Origin: Megalonaias nervosa
Taxonomy: Eukaryota; Mollusca; Bivalvia; Unionida; Unionidae
Direction: 5' to 3'
NCBI GenBank assembly: GCA_016617855.1
Contig: JAECUM010012946.1
Coordinates: 1 to 64,000 of the forward strand
Length of the DNA: 64,000 nucleotides
In this document: positions 9,698 through 23,100 of the stretch, piece after piece
Layout: every line of letters starts with the position of its first letter
Numbering within the stretch: position 1 is the stretch's first letter
Position numbers and translations under genes: made by a program
The notes under the pieces: model-generated
Told to the model about the DNA's origin: nothing
The model's input: only the letters and a program-made list of their open reading frames with translations
Databases searched by the model: none

Positions 9698-9987
9698 GTC
9701 CTAGTGGTTAGAGCATCCACCTTGGATGCGGGAGGTTGTGGGTTCGAACCTGGCAGAGTCGTACCTAAAACTTATATAAATGGTACTGACAGCTGCTTCG
9801 CTAAGTGCTTAGCATTAAGAAGTTAGTGTTAGGACTGGTTGGCCTGGTGTCAGGATAATGTCACTGGGTGGGACTTAATGCTACATGTCTGCGGCATGAT
9901 ACCCCAGTGCTGGACATCACTATAAACTGCCACACTGCAGACGTCATAGTGATATGACTGAAAAATTGTTAAAGCTATGTTAAAAAT
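9698..9987 (+). mobile_element. tRNA-derived SINE (family 1) with 11-bp target duplication
   Basis: The head has an A box (tagtggttagagc) and B box (gggttcgaacc). The body is a conserved ~220-bp region (from ggtactgacagctgc to the actgaaaaattgttaaagc tail). The exact 11-base duplication CCATTAAAGAA flanks it (9687-9697 and 9988-9998), the mark of LINE-driven retroposition. A 5'-truncated second copy lies at 59787-60018. Confidence 0.9.
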
Positions 9988-10372
9988 CCATTAAAGAAAT
10001 TTTTTGAATTAGTTAACAATGAATGAAAGAACAAGTTAAATGTCAATGCAAACTGTGACTTCCTGCCCAACCACAAGGGTACATATCCTAGTACTGAGGC
10101 AAAGAGAGGCAACTCGCTACTGCTAGTTACTGGATTTTCAAAAGGGCTTATTGCCCTTGAGAGGGTACATCTACTTTATTTATGCATGCCTTTCACATAA
10201 AGTTTGTTCATGTTGACTAGTACTGCTCTGAATGCTAAATATGAATTATTTTGGTACTGCAAAATACACTTGATGATGCCATAAGTGTGCATGCAATTAA
10301 AAAAAAGAAACAATTTTTTTAAAAAAACTTTCTTATTAGCAACCATAAATAATTTTTTGTTACTTTTTTCAG

Positions 10373-10450
10373 GTATTTAAAGGACTAAGAATTTTGTCAA
10401 CATATGAAATTAACTACACTGGACCAAGCATCAGTACCAGTGAAGAAATG
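10373..10450 (+). CDS. ATR: ATR exon 1 of window (GC donor)
   Basis: 26 codons beginning VFKGLRILSTYE and ending TSEEM, matching the ATR region that reads VFNGLSIL in human. Acceptor cag at 10370-10372. The donor is GC (gcaagt at 10451), not GT. Reading on past 10450 hits TAA at 10526-10528, whereas splicing to 12224 restores the conserved M-ADYLQP junction, so the GC-AG intron is strongly favoured. Confidence 0.85.
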
Positions 10451-11084
10451 GCAAGTCTCTATATGCCACTCTACCGTCTGGATCCCACCCATTCTGAATC
10501 CTACCCAATCTTTAATCTTGGAAAATAACTACTCTTCACAATTAAAATTTAGCTGAAAATGATTTAATTTCTTTAATATTTACAAATTTTGAACCATTCC
10601 TACCACCATGTATTCATATTTTCAAAATTAGGAATAAGGTTGTTTTGACATGTGGGTGTATCTTAAATCCATGATAGTTTGGAAGGATGGAGCTACCTAA
10701 TATACATGATGAGTTATAATGGCTTGATGGAATGCACACAGGGGTTAAAAAAGTACATATATACAGTATACAACTTGCAAGATGTTCTTCACTAAAATAG
10801 CTATAATTAAATTGAAAAAGAGACAAAACCATGGTGATGAAATTCTCAGAATTGTAAAAATATGTTGTTAGTAGAATCTAGATTTTATTTTTGCCTTTTT
10901 GTATTACATGCCAGATTGTCCACTATAATGTGGTCTGGATGAATGTGGTGTTTGCCCTGGAAATCTGTTTTATTCATATTTGGGTGGTATCAAATGTCAG
11001 CAATAGAATATGACTATATTTGCACTATTTTTACTATTACAATTGGAAATAATTTGCTACCTTTTAGAGATAAAATTAGATAAA

Positions 11085-11140
<56 letters not shown>

Positions 11141-14100
11141 CATTACTATTATTATTGCTGCAATTGGTAAAACAAATTGAAATGGTGATTTTAAAAAAGA
11201 TTACATTAATTGAACAAATTATGTTGTACAAATGTCAAACAATATTTTAAACAGTAGATTTTCTTTATATTTTTCATTAATTTTCATTTCAGTTTTATTA
11301 ATGAGTGTTAAAAGGATAATAATTATTACTTAGATTTTACAGGCATATGTTGATTCTTCTTTCTCATATGATAAAATTCATATTATGAATGGAAATTCTA
11401 CTTAAATTAAATCTTTTTGAAATGTTTTGTCAAAATGCAGCTGTCTTAATTATCATCCAAAACTGAATAAAACAAATTTCTCGGGTACAGTCAATTTTAT
11501 ATTAAGAACACATTATTGTGGAAAGATTGACATGTTATACAAGGATGAAAAATCCAGTAATGAAGTTGCATTCCAATAAAAAAGTTGGTAGTCAATATGC
11601 TGACATTGATTTTGACGTCAGAGGTCATGATTTAGTTTTTTAGATTTACTGGCTTGTGAGAATGACAATCAATTACAAATTTATAAATAGACTGTGGATA
11701 TGTCTGAATAATATCCTGTGGTATTTTATTTATTTACTTGAAAAATATTAATTAATTATATATTTAAGCCAACTTAGAACATATCTTGACTGAGTCATAG
11801 ACAGATTCGTTGATCTTCTGTCCATGATATCAGGTTCAAAGTTAAAGACCATGACAAAGAACTGCAATTACTGGTGTCTTGTGAACATGTCAACTGAAAC
11901 ATATAAGAAAATGTTTTTTTTACCAGATTTGGGCTGTTGTTGTTTCTCAAAAATAACAAATTTGATTTCAATACTTCATAGTTAGAAAACATAAAAGAAT
12001 AGCAGAAACTGTTTTTCCAGCAAATTCTTTTTGGTAGTAGAGCACCAGTCCCTTCAAGGGTCTCTTGTTAGTTGTGTTCTAGAGATGGAGCTTATGCAAT
12101 TGGTAACCTTATGGGAGAGTAGCATAGAGTGGGTTATTATCCACATCTTAGTAACTTTTGTCATGTTAAGGGTTAGAATTCTCAGGGAGATAATAATCAT
12201 TTTGTATTCATCTTGTTTTCTAGGCTGACTATTTACAACCAAGGCTACTGGGTGTCCTGGTTTTCTTTGAATCTCAGCTTCAGAACAATAATGTACCCAT
12301 AGAGGAAAAATGCCTTGTAAGTAGCACAGTGTCTCGTACAGAGAGAATAATATCTCATTGTAGGGCCCTGGCTTGCCTAGTGGTCTTTGTGGATCACAAA
12401 CACAACTCACCTCTATCTGTGTGAATTTAAGTTTTGCCTCGTCAGTGTAAGTATGTCAGAAAACTTGCCAGTAGCTTCCAATAGCTTGGTGTTTCTTCCC
12501 AGGGCTTTGGGGTTCTTTCTCCCCCAAATACACTGGCTGCCATGTATAGCCTATCATGTGCTGAAAAATGGAATTAAACCCTTTGAAACAAACATTTATC
12601 TCAGATTCAAAATTTCATTGATGAAAAATCCTTTTTTATCACCATTACTAGCATGATCTGGGTTTGATACAGAAGTGTTGCATGATACAATTTTTAGTTA
12701 GCACTTGTATGGCATAGAGGTATTATATATAGAGTATACAGAGTATCATATACATAATGTACATAGAGTGTCAGTTACAGAGTATACATGGTGTCATATG
12801 CAGAGTATATGTAGAGTATCATACACAGAGTATACAGTGTCATATGCAGAGTATCATATACAGAATGTGTGTAGAGTATCATATACATAAAGTACATAGA
12901 GTGTCAGTTACAGTATATATGGTGTCATATGCAGAGTATACGTAGAGTATCATATACAGAGTATACATAGTGTCATATGCAGAGCATACATAGAGCATCA
13001 TATACAGAGTATACATAGTGTCATATGCAGAGCATACATAGAGCATCATATATAAAGTATACATAATGTCATATACAGAGCATACATAGAGTATCAGATG
13101 CAGAATATACATAGATCATTATACAAATGTTCATTTCTTCAGCAGATACATTAATAGATCATAATACTATCTTGCAAATAAAGCCCTCACCAGGAAAAAA
13201 GAAAGATTTTAACTAGTACCTTGCTTGAGTCTCAGGTTCAGCCAATGCAGATATGTGAGAAAGCTTGCCAGTAGCTTCCCATTTGTCTGCTACTGTCCCT
13301 GGATTTTTTCTTGAGTCTTCCTCCACCAGATATCCTGGCCAACTTGTATAGCCTATCATGTGCTGAAAAATGGTGTTATACCCATAAAACCACGAACCAC
13401 AAAACTAATGCCCTGTGGCTCTTTTTAGCTTTAATAGTACCAAAAATGTCATCTGCTTATCAAGCCAGAAGTTAGATGAGAGTGGTCTCCTCTTGGATCG
13501 AAGGATTAGCTCCAAATCCAGCCATTCACTGGCTACTACTTCTGTTTATGTCTAGTCAGCACATTACTTTCTAAAGTCTGAATGTACAAAGGACTTTTCT
13601 CATCCTGATGGATATACAGTTAATTTTCTGACTGAATATCAGTACAGAACTCCTGCAGCAGTTGATATCTTAACTGATAAAGAGAAGCCTTTTTCAAAAG
13701 TTGCTGACAATTGCACTGCTATGAAAGCCAACCTCATGATCCCAGTGTCAGTAGGCTATTATTCTCACAATGATGACTCCCATTTAACTTTAACCTGTTC
13801 TTCTACAAACATGAACTGATTTGCAACATCATTGCTCTTGGTTCCATGTTCATCCTGGTCTCCATGGCTCTCTTTGAGCAAGCTCAGAATAGTGTATATG
13901 ATGCTACTGAGACCTTCACTGACAGACATGCCCTAGAGCTAGTCTTGCACATGGCGCATGTACTAAACATGGCAGCTCAACACTCATGCCTTCCAATCCA
14001 TATCCAGGTTGTCAGAGAGATGCCGTCCAATCCATATCCAGGTTGTCAGAGAGATGCCTTCCAATCCATATCCAGGTTGTCAGAGAGATGCCTTCCAATC

Positions 14101-17100
14101 CATAACCAGGCTGTCAGAGAGATGCCTTCCAATCCATAACCAGGCTGTCAGAGATGTGCCTTCCAATCCATAACCAGGCTGTCAGAGATGTGCCTTCCAA
14201 TCCATAACCAGACTGCTCAGAGATCATCATAAGACAGTTTTTAGATCTCGACCATTTTCTTCCAGTCTCCTTTAACATTCACACAGAGAATATACAAACA
14301 TTGGCCAGGTCAATCTGCCAACCAAAAGTCAAGGGACACTTTACAGTCACCTTAGACTGCCAAGATTTATAGCTTCTCGTTCCCATGTATATGTCTTCCT
14401 GGAAATTCCTGAAGCTCATTCTCAGTGACTCCATTTACCAGCTCAGGATTCTTCCTTCTCTCCTGGATCTCAGTCCGGGGATGTTTGTTCAAGTAGTGGG
14501 ACCTGAATGTGCCACACTCCAGGACCACTTGTATCTCCCTGACATCAAGCTGTCTTGACATCCTCCTAAACACACAGCGAGCAACATTTTGTATAAAGAA
14601 ATGTAATTATTTGTTTCTGTCTTGTTTGCCTTGAATTCTTATTACATCCAAGCATTTCGTTCGTCAGGATATGAAGTTCAGAAGCTTTCTCAGTCAAGTT
14701 TGCCTCCTGAAGATCATGCCTTGATGGTTAGTCTTCATGATATCTACATTGGGGACCTTACTCCAATGAGATGAAATGCCAGGCTGCTAATCTTTGTCTC
14801 TCAAATTTTGAAGCTTAAAACCTGGCATGTCAGTTCCCTTTCCCCATGCCCCTATGATTCCCAAGGACATTCAGAAGGTGAGAGAATCTGAGTGCAGACT
14901 TGTCCAGAATTGCTTCCTTCAAGTGGAAGAAATTAGGACTATAAGAACATTCCCAGGAAAACGAAGCCTTCTCCATGCATACTCAAACAACCACTCATGC
15001 AGGTAAACCCTGGAACTCTCACCCTGCATGCCTGGTTCATACCAAACAAGCCATCTCCATGCATGCTCAAACAACCACTCGTGCAGGTAAACCCTGGAAC
15101 TCCCACCCTGCATTTCTGGTTCATGCCCCCAGAAAGAAACATTTCTGCAAGCAAGTGATAGAATTGCTTGAGCAAGAAGGCCCACTGCATTGAAAGCTTA
15201 TATGGGGAAGTGGCAAGTCTTCTACTGGTAATGCGAGCGGGAAACATCTCTCCTTTAAAAGCCTTATACCAAAAATTGATAACTTCCTTCTTTGGATTTC
15301 AGAGGAAATGATGTTAGCTTTGAGTACAATCAGGGGCTACTTTTTCATGATTTCCAGTAATTTTTGTTTTCATGGAATGGAGGACACAGGCAAGTACAAG
15401 GGCCTCACCTACCTTATACAAATTTTGTTTTGTCTCAGATGAAGACTTAGCCCTTTGTCTAGATAGAACCAGATATAAATTTTGACATGGCTGAACAAGT
15501 AAAACATTAAAACACTTTCTAAAGCCTTGCTTATTGATCTTTAGTACAAAACCTATTTCCTGGCAGAATCAGTGAAATTCATGCTTTATTGTTGACTCAG
15601 ACTTTATGCAGTTACACTATGATGGTTTGGTTTCCCTCATGACTGCCACTGGTTTCATTGCCAAGAACATATATTCCTGATAATGGGAATTCATTCTTTT
15701 ATTTGAAACAGCTTTTTTCGTTTGATTTGTCTTCTAAAAGGGCTCTGTTAGAACACTGAAGTGGTATTTGAAGAAAAAAACAACAACATTGAACCAGTTA
15801 AAAAAGAGAAGTCATCTTGCTTATTTTTTGCCACTCAAAAAGGAAGGAATGAGATTTTCAGTCTGGTTTCTTTTGCTTGGGTCTATTGGGATATCCACAT
15901 AGTCTGCAAAGAACTCACTACATGACACAACCTACAGGAATTAACTACATGGCATAGCCTACAGGGAATTAGCCCAAGACCACATGAATTTCCTTGGTAT
16001 TTTGGCTCAAGAGGTTAAGGTAGTTACTAACAGTATTTTATTTGAAAGATACTATTCTCAAATTAATGTTATTCATACCTTGTGATGGAGATCTGTTACT
16101 ACTACGTTCTACAGCTCTTGTCTAGGGGAGCTTTCATCTCAGAAGGCTTAATTTCATCTAGTGGGGCCTGTATCAGCAGTCTAACAGATAATTTTTCTAG
16201 GTCCTTCAGCAGCTCATAAAGGTGTGAGTTATTCTACTTTTGCTAGACTTTTAGCCACCTCAGGGATAAGAGGATGTAATTCCCTCCTCCTGACATTATG
16301 ATAGAGCAGTGCATTTGAAGGAGAAACCAATTTTTGGAAAGAAATGTTTCTACCACAATATTTAACTAATCCTAATATTGGTGATCACTCCCAATCCCTC
16401 CCTGTATTTATATCCCTGAAATAGTATGCACTTCCATTGTAATAGCAACCATTGAATGATGAGATTTTGCACCAATCCCTCAATCTAAGGCAAGACCATT
16501 CTTTGAATTGTGTCTTCGTAAGCCAGTGGCATTTTAGTACTTGTAATCCTAAAAGACATTTTTTTCACTTAGGAGGGCTGGATTTTAATATTTTTCCATT
16601 TAAATCTGTTTATTATATACTCCTAATATTTTTCCATTAAATAGTGTAATGAATTTTTTATATACTTATTTCTCTGGGTATTATTCTAAAATGTACCCAT
16701 TTGGTCTCCCTTTACAATGAATGGAGAAAGAGGAATTTATCTTTGACAGTAGATGCCTTTTTATGAGGTCTAATAGTGCCACCAATTACTCTTATGATGT
16801 CATCACGGGCATGCAAGGGGATTATTGTACATTGCAGCGCTGAAAAAAGTTAGCATCATTTGAAATGACTTTTATTTCCGTTACTTCTGGTGGAATACAC
16901 AAACTGTATGCAAGTCACAAACAGAAATACAACCAAGTACATACATGTGCATAGCAATTGTTACAAGTCTATGCTCTTGAAATAAGGAACAGAAAAGAAT
17001 GAAGACAACAAGCTTTGTAAAATATAACAAATATTTTATTTTCCTAGAATACAAAGTGAAAAATTAAGAAAAAAGAACTTACGGTTTTATGAATTAAATC

Positions 17101-20100
17101 TAGAAATAATGCAAGAATTAAAAATAGAAGTACTAGTAATAAAAAGTCCTGAATGAAACTGAGTTCGAGTCCCAATGAAATCCAAAATGGAAGGCAATGA
17201 TGTCTGTTGTGGTCAGCGAAGTGCTGTTGTGTCAACAGTCATTTGTTGAATCACAGAAAATATTATTCCAGTTTTGAATTCAGTATAACTTCCAACAGAT
17301 ATCTTTATCCAAGAATTTTGTAGGAGCACTTATGTATTTCCAGGGAGAAGAATCACTTGAATTCAGTAATTTGAATCAAAAATAAAAATTCAACCCAAAC
17401 TGGTCACAACATAATAACAACTTAAGATGTCAATTGTTTGGAGCCCAACTAAAAAACCTCTATCAAAATCAACAGTTATACACTAATTAAGACGCAAAAC
17501 AGATTCTCAGATGAAGGTCAAAAGTTCATTGTTCTGGAAAAAATTGAAGTTTGTTATGTTATTTGTCATGTAGTCAGGAATGACCTTGATTCAACTTAAC
17601 AATTCTTACTATGAGAAAGATATAAAAAAAACATTGTTTACAAAAATGGCGCTGATTTTGGAACGAGGTCAAGAACTAGATACAATGTTGTTTACATCAG
17701 TGAAATAAAAAATAAAGAAAATCAGTCAGGTCAAACAGAACTGAACTTAGTGTTACATTACAATAGCATGTAATGGAATTAAAAAATTTAAAACTAACAA
17801 ACAATTAAATTAAATATACATAACACAATCAAAACTTGGTAGCATGTTGTACAGTATAATGAAATGTAGGAAGTGCAGAGGCAGGTAGCCAAAGAACTAC
17901 CTCTCCATTTCTGCTTAGCAGCCATCACCTTTCATCCTCAATGATGTGTTGACTGAAGACCAGGGTATATGGGATTGTTCACTTCACAACCCATAAACCA
18001 GCCGCAGTCCCAAACCTATAGATGAAAACAATTTGCTAATCAGTTTTAGAGGCAGTTATATCGATTGGATATGAATCAAAGTTTTTCAACCCCAACACCT
18101 TTCTCTCGCCATTGTCTTATGTCCTCAACCTTCCACAGACATCTATCTGGTATCCACCCAACTCCTTTTTTTTCAAACTGTTCTGGATCGATCATTTTCT
18201 GCTAAGTGAATGGGTCATCAAATTGTCTCAGAGGGCTTCAGTTATCATTTTGCCAACCCCCTCCCCTTTTGCCCTCTCCATTCCTGACAGAAATATCATC
18301 AGAATTGGTAAAGGATACACTTTTGCAGCATGAGATCAGGATGTTTATCAAGAAGCAGGCAGTGGAAATTGTTTGGAATCTGAAGTGATTGAGCCAGTTT
18401 GTGGAGCTCGAAGATGTCACTTTCTCCCAGTTAAAGCTTGAAAAGAGGACAATACAGCATACTCTGACATATCACTGGAACAGAGTTGCATCATGAAAAT
18501 CTCTGCTCATGAGACAAGAGCAATCTCATTGAGCCTTATGTTGAGTATTATTGAGGCCATTTGTTGGCATACACAGTCAGCCTTCTAGAGTTTTATCTGC
18601 AAGACTTGGTTCCTCAGCAACAAACTAATGATCTAGTAGACTCAGTTCAGTTAAACAAGTGGCTACCAGACCAAATTGACAAAAGCACAACCTTTGGACA
18701 GCCACCCTGTGCAGCTTTCACTGGATTCACCCAGAAATGTTATGTGGTAAGAAAATCTCATTATTTCTACATCCAAGACTTAACCATATTTCCTCTGTTT
18801 GTGCTGCTTGCAAGTTAGGATAGTGGCTTAACCTCCATATTGGGAATCCACTCTTCTTCAGAGGTTACACAAGTGATCAATAGGACACCCTAAGATTAAT
18901 GTGATCAAGGTACATATTCATAAAGAGAAACAAAGTTTTTCAGTAATTAGTTTCTTCTAGAATAATTACCTGATCTCATTTCTTTAATCCTCCCATCCTC
19001 CCTGCAATGCTAGCATACTGTTACATTATATTCCACTTAGGTTACTGAAAAATTTGCTTTTATTGTGACTTTAAATTCTAGATCACCCACAAAAACCACA
19101 TAATTTAGGACCACCTTTGATTTGTGGTGTTTCATAGTACTCACCAATATGTCTCGCAGTGCAAAATACTCCCATGAATACAAGTCACGTTCTCTGGTGT
19201 CCAACAATGAATCTCTGTTTTTCCTCACAGGCTTCACATTCACAACTAGAGTACATTCCTTGGTTTTTGGAATGACGTTCCTTTATGCAATAGAAGAATA
19301 TCTAAACAAAAACTAATTTGCATGTGTTAGGTATATTTAATTTGCATTGCTTGTTAGATTTTTTATTTATTATATGCTATGGATAATTGTATTTTTGAGT
19401 TGACCTTGTCTAAAATCAAGTTCATGATGTTACCAGACACACTGATAATGTTTTTATTTAGTAAACAAGTAATATATAGCTAATATTTTCTCACTGAGTG
19501 TGATTTTAATATTAGGATCATTATCAATAGAAGTGAACATATTTATTACGTTCTGAGTCATGGTTAGTGTCATTCCCCCATACAGAATGCCTAGTCCACC
19601 TAGTTTACCACATTTTTTATTACAATTTTAGTACCTGAATCTCCTAGAATGAAAGTTTCCATTAAGTAATAGTTTTTTTTATAGTTTTTTTAATAGAAAA
19701 TGCTAATTGTGACCTAGGTCAAGTTGAGGGCTTTATAATCTTGTTTACCTGAGAAATTACTCATTCGTGCTGTGAGATCTTGAAGCAGAATCATTGTTGT
19801 GTTCAGGTTTTCATTTGGGCTGAAATTATTTATTCAAATTATTATTTTCTGGAATTACAAGTTTTCAGGGATATTCTTAGACAGAAACATTAATTTGGAA
19901 TTATAGTGAATTTAAACAAAGATATTTTGGATTATATTGTGATTCATCATTACACTTCAGCCTGTTGATACATTAGTCCATTTGAGACTACAGGCACATC
20001 AACACCTAATGCATTGGATCATATTTTGGAAATACCACTAAAATTTAGTTAGAACTTTATTCATTAGGATTAGTGATGAAAGTTTTTAATCATTTGGGAT

Positions 20101-23100
20101 TTTATTAGCATTACTATAAGTTCTTGTTAAATTTCCTCTTTGTATTCTAGGGAAATAATTTATTTGTTGAATTTTACAAAACTCATTGGTTTTCACTCTT
20201 TTCTTTTACTTTGTGACTGTGGAGTCGAGTCAGTTTACATGGAGAGACATGTAATCCAGTGTGAGTGTCAATCCAACAGAATCAACTTTTTGCTTTGCCA
20301 GAGGACCATGTGCTTGACCTTTGGACAGTACTGTTTTGAAATTTGTTGATTTCATTTAAATACACTTCTGTTTGCAAAATTAATTATTTTTTGTATTTTG
20401 ATATTTTTCACTGGTGATAAGTGATTCATTGCTTGACAGTTTATTTAAATAGTTTTGGTAAGTGGTTATTAATAATATTGACATGGAATTTAATGACAGT
20501 GTGATAGTGTTATAGCTGTTCAGAATTTTGATTCTTTCAAGGTGATAAAAGCTGAGACCAGAAAAAGGTTAATGTAAATACATTTGTAGTTTTTTCTTTA
20601 TTTTAAGGTTACAGGATAAATAAAATACACGATTGGTATACTTTATAGTATAGTTTACTTCAGCAAGTCCTTGCTGTGTTATGGTTTTCTAACCCTAAAC
20701 CAAATGAGTCACATATTCAAAGACACTTGCCTTGTATTTTAAATGTATGTGACAGTTGTTTTTCCTGATTTCAGGCCTTGGAGAGTCTCATCTCCATCAT
20801 CAAGTTAATGGGATCCAAGTACATCAGTGCAATCAGGCACAAAGTCATGAATACACTCAGGTAGCCAACTTGTAATTCTTTTTTAAATTTTGATGTCTTG
20901 TAAGCATTGGTAACTTGTGAAAGATGTGTATGACCCTATTCATTGCATGAATTTTTTTGAAGGCATTGTTACTAGTGAGCAATAAAAAGACAATGAACAG
21001 TTTGACAAAGAATCAGAAAAATACCAGAATGCAACCAGAATTCATCATTTGTAAAAGAAAATACTGAAACATTATCTTGAAAGTGATTTTTTGTATCGCA
21101 AATAAGGATATAATGCAACCTAGTTTTCCTACTTAAGTCACTTTTGACCAGTAATAAAACTGGCTGGATACATAGATACACAATCCTGACAAGTAAGAGT
21201 TCTATTTTTCTGACAAAATATTTTATATATTTGGTAAAATTTATTATTTTCAGCAGTTAATGAATTATCTGGGCAGGGGAAAAGTAGTTATATTTTAATG
21301 ACTGGATATTTTGGTCCGTTAAGGCAATTTAATATTGGGAAAATGCAGATGCTGCAGAAATCTGCTACTTTAAGCACACACCCCGCCGAAATGTGTGTTT
21401 CTTATTGCCCTGGTTGTAAAATTAGGGTAGGCAGGTAGTTTTTTTATACAAAAAATTAAACATATTATAATGATAATTTAATAATAACTTGACTACAGTG
21501 CTAAGATAAATCATTGGAATAAATTGAATACATTCATCATAATTGTTATTCATAATATACAACTTAAAATTGTCAGCAGCTGAGGCAAAAAGTCTTGTAA
21601 CGAATATGATACAATTTGTCACACCGTAGAAATATTTTTGAATACAACTAATAAGAACAGTATCAGTTTTGGTAAATATATGTAAGTACTTCCAGAAATA
21701 GGAACAGTTAGCTATGAACTTTTGCGTGTCTTTGCATAAATTGTAGGAAATAAAAAAACACATCATTGGTAGTACCATATATACTCATTTACAAGTCAAG
21801 TCAAACTGGAAACAACAAAGATCGTTATCTGCCATAGCACAGTATGTCTGCAGATCAGGCAGTATGATGCTTTTTACTCCTAACAAATTGCACTGACCCA
21901 GATCTGCCTACGAATTGTGTGTTTGTGGATCTGGGTCTGTGCATTTTGCAGTTTGACTTATAAGTAAGTATATATGGTATATGAAACATTGATGCATGTC
22001 ATTTTACGTTTTCCGATATATGTGTATATCTCTCTCTCTCTCTTTATATATATATATATATATATATAGATACGATGTCCTCAGCATTTCACATTGAAAA
22101 CACAGTGTAAACTAATATTTGGTTTGAAAACAAAACTTTTGTATGCAGCATTGATATGGCAGTTACATTTGAAAATATATGAGTCTGATACAAGTCCAAT
22201 TTTTAGCCCAAAGGGAACATAGTCCACTTTGAAGAACACTAGTTGAAGGCTATATTGCATTATAAATGGAGTAAGTTGACTATGGAAATAGGACTGTTTT
22301 TTTTCTTTTAGGATGTCTTGTAACGTGCAGCTACACAAAATAGTTTGCATTTTGATGTTATACACTATGTCTGGGTCAACAAGATTGAATAAAGTATTAA
22401 AAACTATGACTTTAGATGTTTGGGCTTCCAGGATGAAAATAAAATGATTGGAATTATTGAGAAAATTTCTTGTTGGATGTCTGATTTAGTCCAGTAAAAA
22501 ATGGAAATGCAGTTTTTAGAGTTAGGTAAGATACCGATACAGCATTGTAATGCAGTGGAACCATTGTAATCTGGCAGTGAAGGATCCACAAATTTAACTC
22601 ATAATGGACAGTCAGTTGGAATACTCTGAATTAGTAAGGTCTTTGCATGAGTAAGGTCTCTGCATTAGTAAGGTCTCTGTGTTAGTAAGGTCACTGCATT
22701 AGTAAGGTCACTGTCACTGCATTAGTAAGGTCTCTACATTAGTAAGGTCTTTGCGTTAGTAAGGTAGCTGCATTAGTAAGGGCACTGCATTAGTAAGGTA
22801 GGTCACTGCATTAGTATGGTCACTGCATTAGTAAGGTCTCTACATTAGTAAGGTCTTTGCGTTAGTAAGGTAGCTGCATTAGTAAGGTCACTACATTAGT
22901 AAGGTCTCTACATTAGTAAGGTCTTTGCATTAGTAAGGTCACTGCATTAGTAAGGTCACTGCATTAGTAAGGTAGGTCACTGCATTAGTAAGGTCACTGC
23001 ATTAGTAAGGTCTCTACATTAGTAAGGTCTTTGCATTAGTAAGGTAGCTGCATTAGTAAGGTCACTGCATTAGTAAGGTCTCTACATTAGTAAAGTCTTT

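Larger units (their letters stand above)
13430..15260 (+). other. Decayed coding-like DNA of unknown mobile origin
   Basis: Stretches of open frame with ordinary protein composition occur in several frames: about 13560-13820 (ending at a TGA), and pieces near 14100-14360 and 14640-14770. Stops and frameshifts are frequent. Composition is more GC-rich than nearby intron. I cannot assign a family; a gag-like part of a retroelement is possible given the DIRS-like remnant at 18.1 kb. Two small tandem repeats interrupt it. Confidence 0.35.

Noticed and set aside
10451..10528. Extension of the first ATR exon to a TAA, giving a short terminal exon
   Set aside because: Homology passes cleanly to 12224 through the GC donor. 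The extension shows only vague resemblance.
21422..21778. 118-codon minus-strand frame
   Set aside because: No motif, A+T-rich composition, inside an ATR intron; length is within chance for such DNA.
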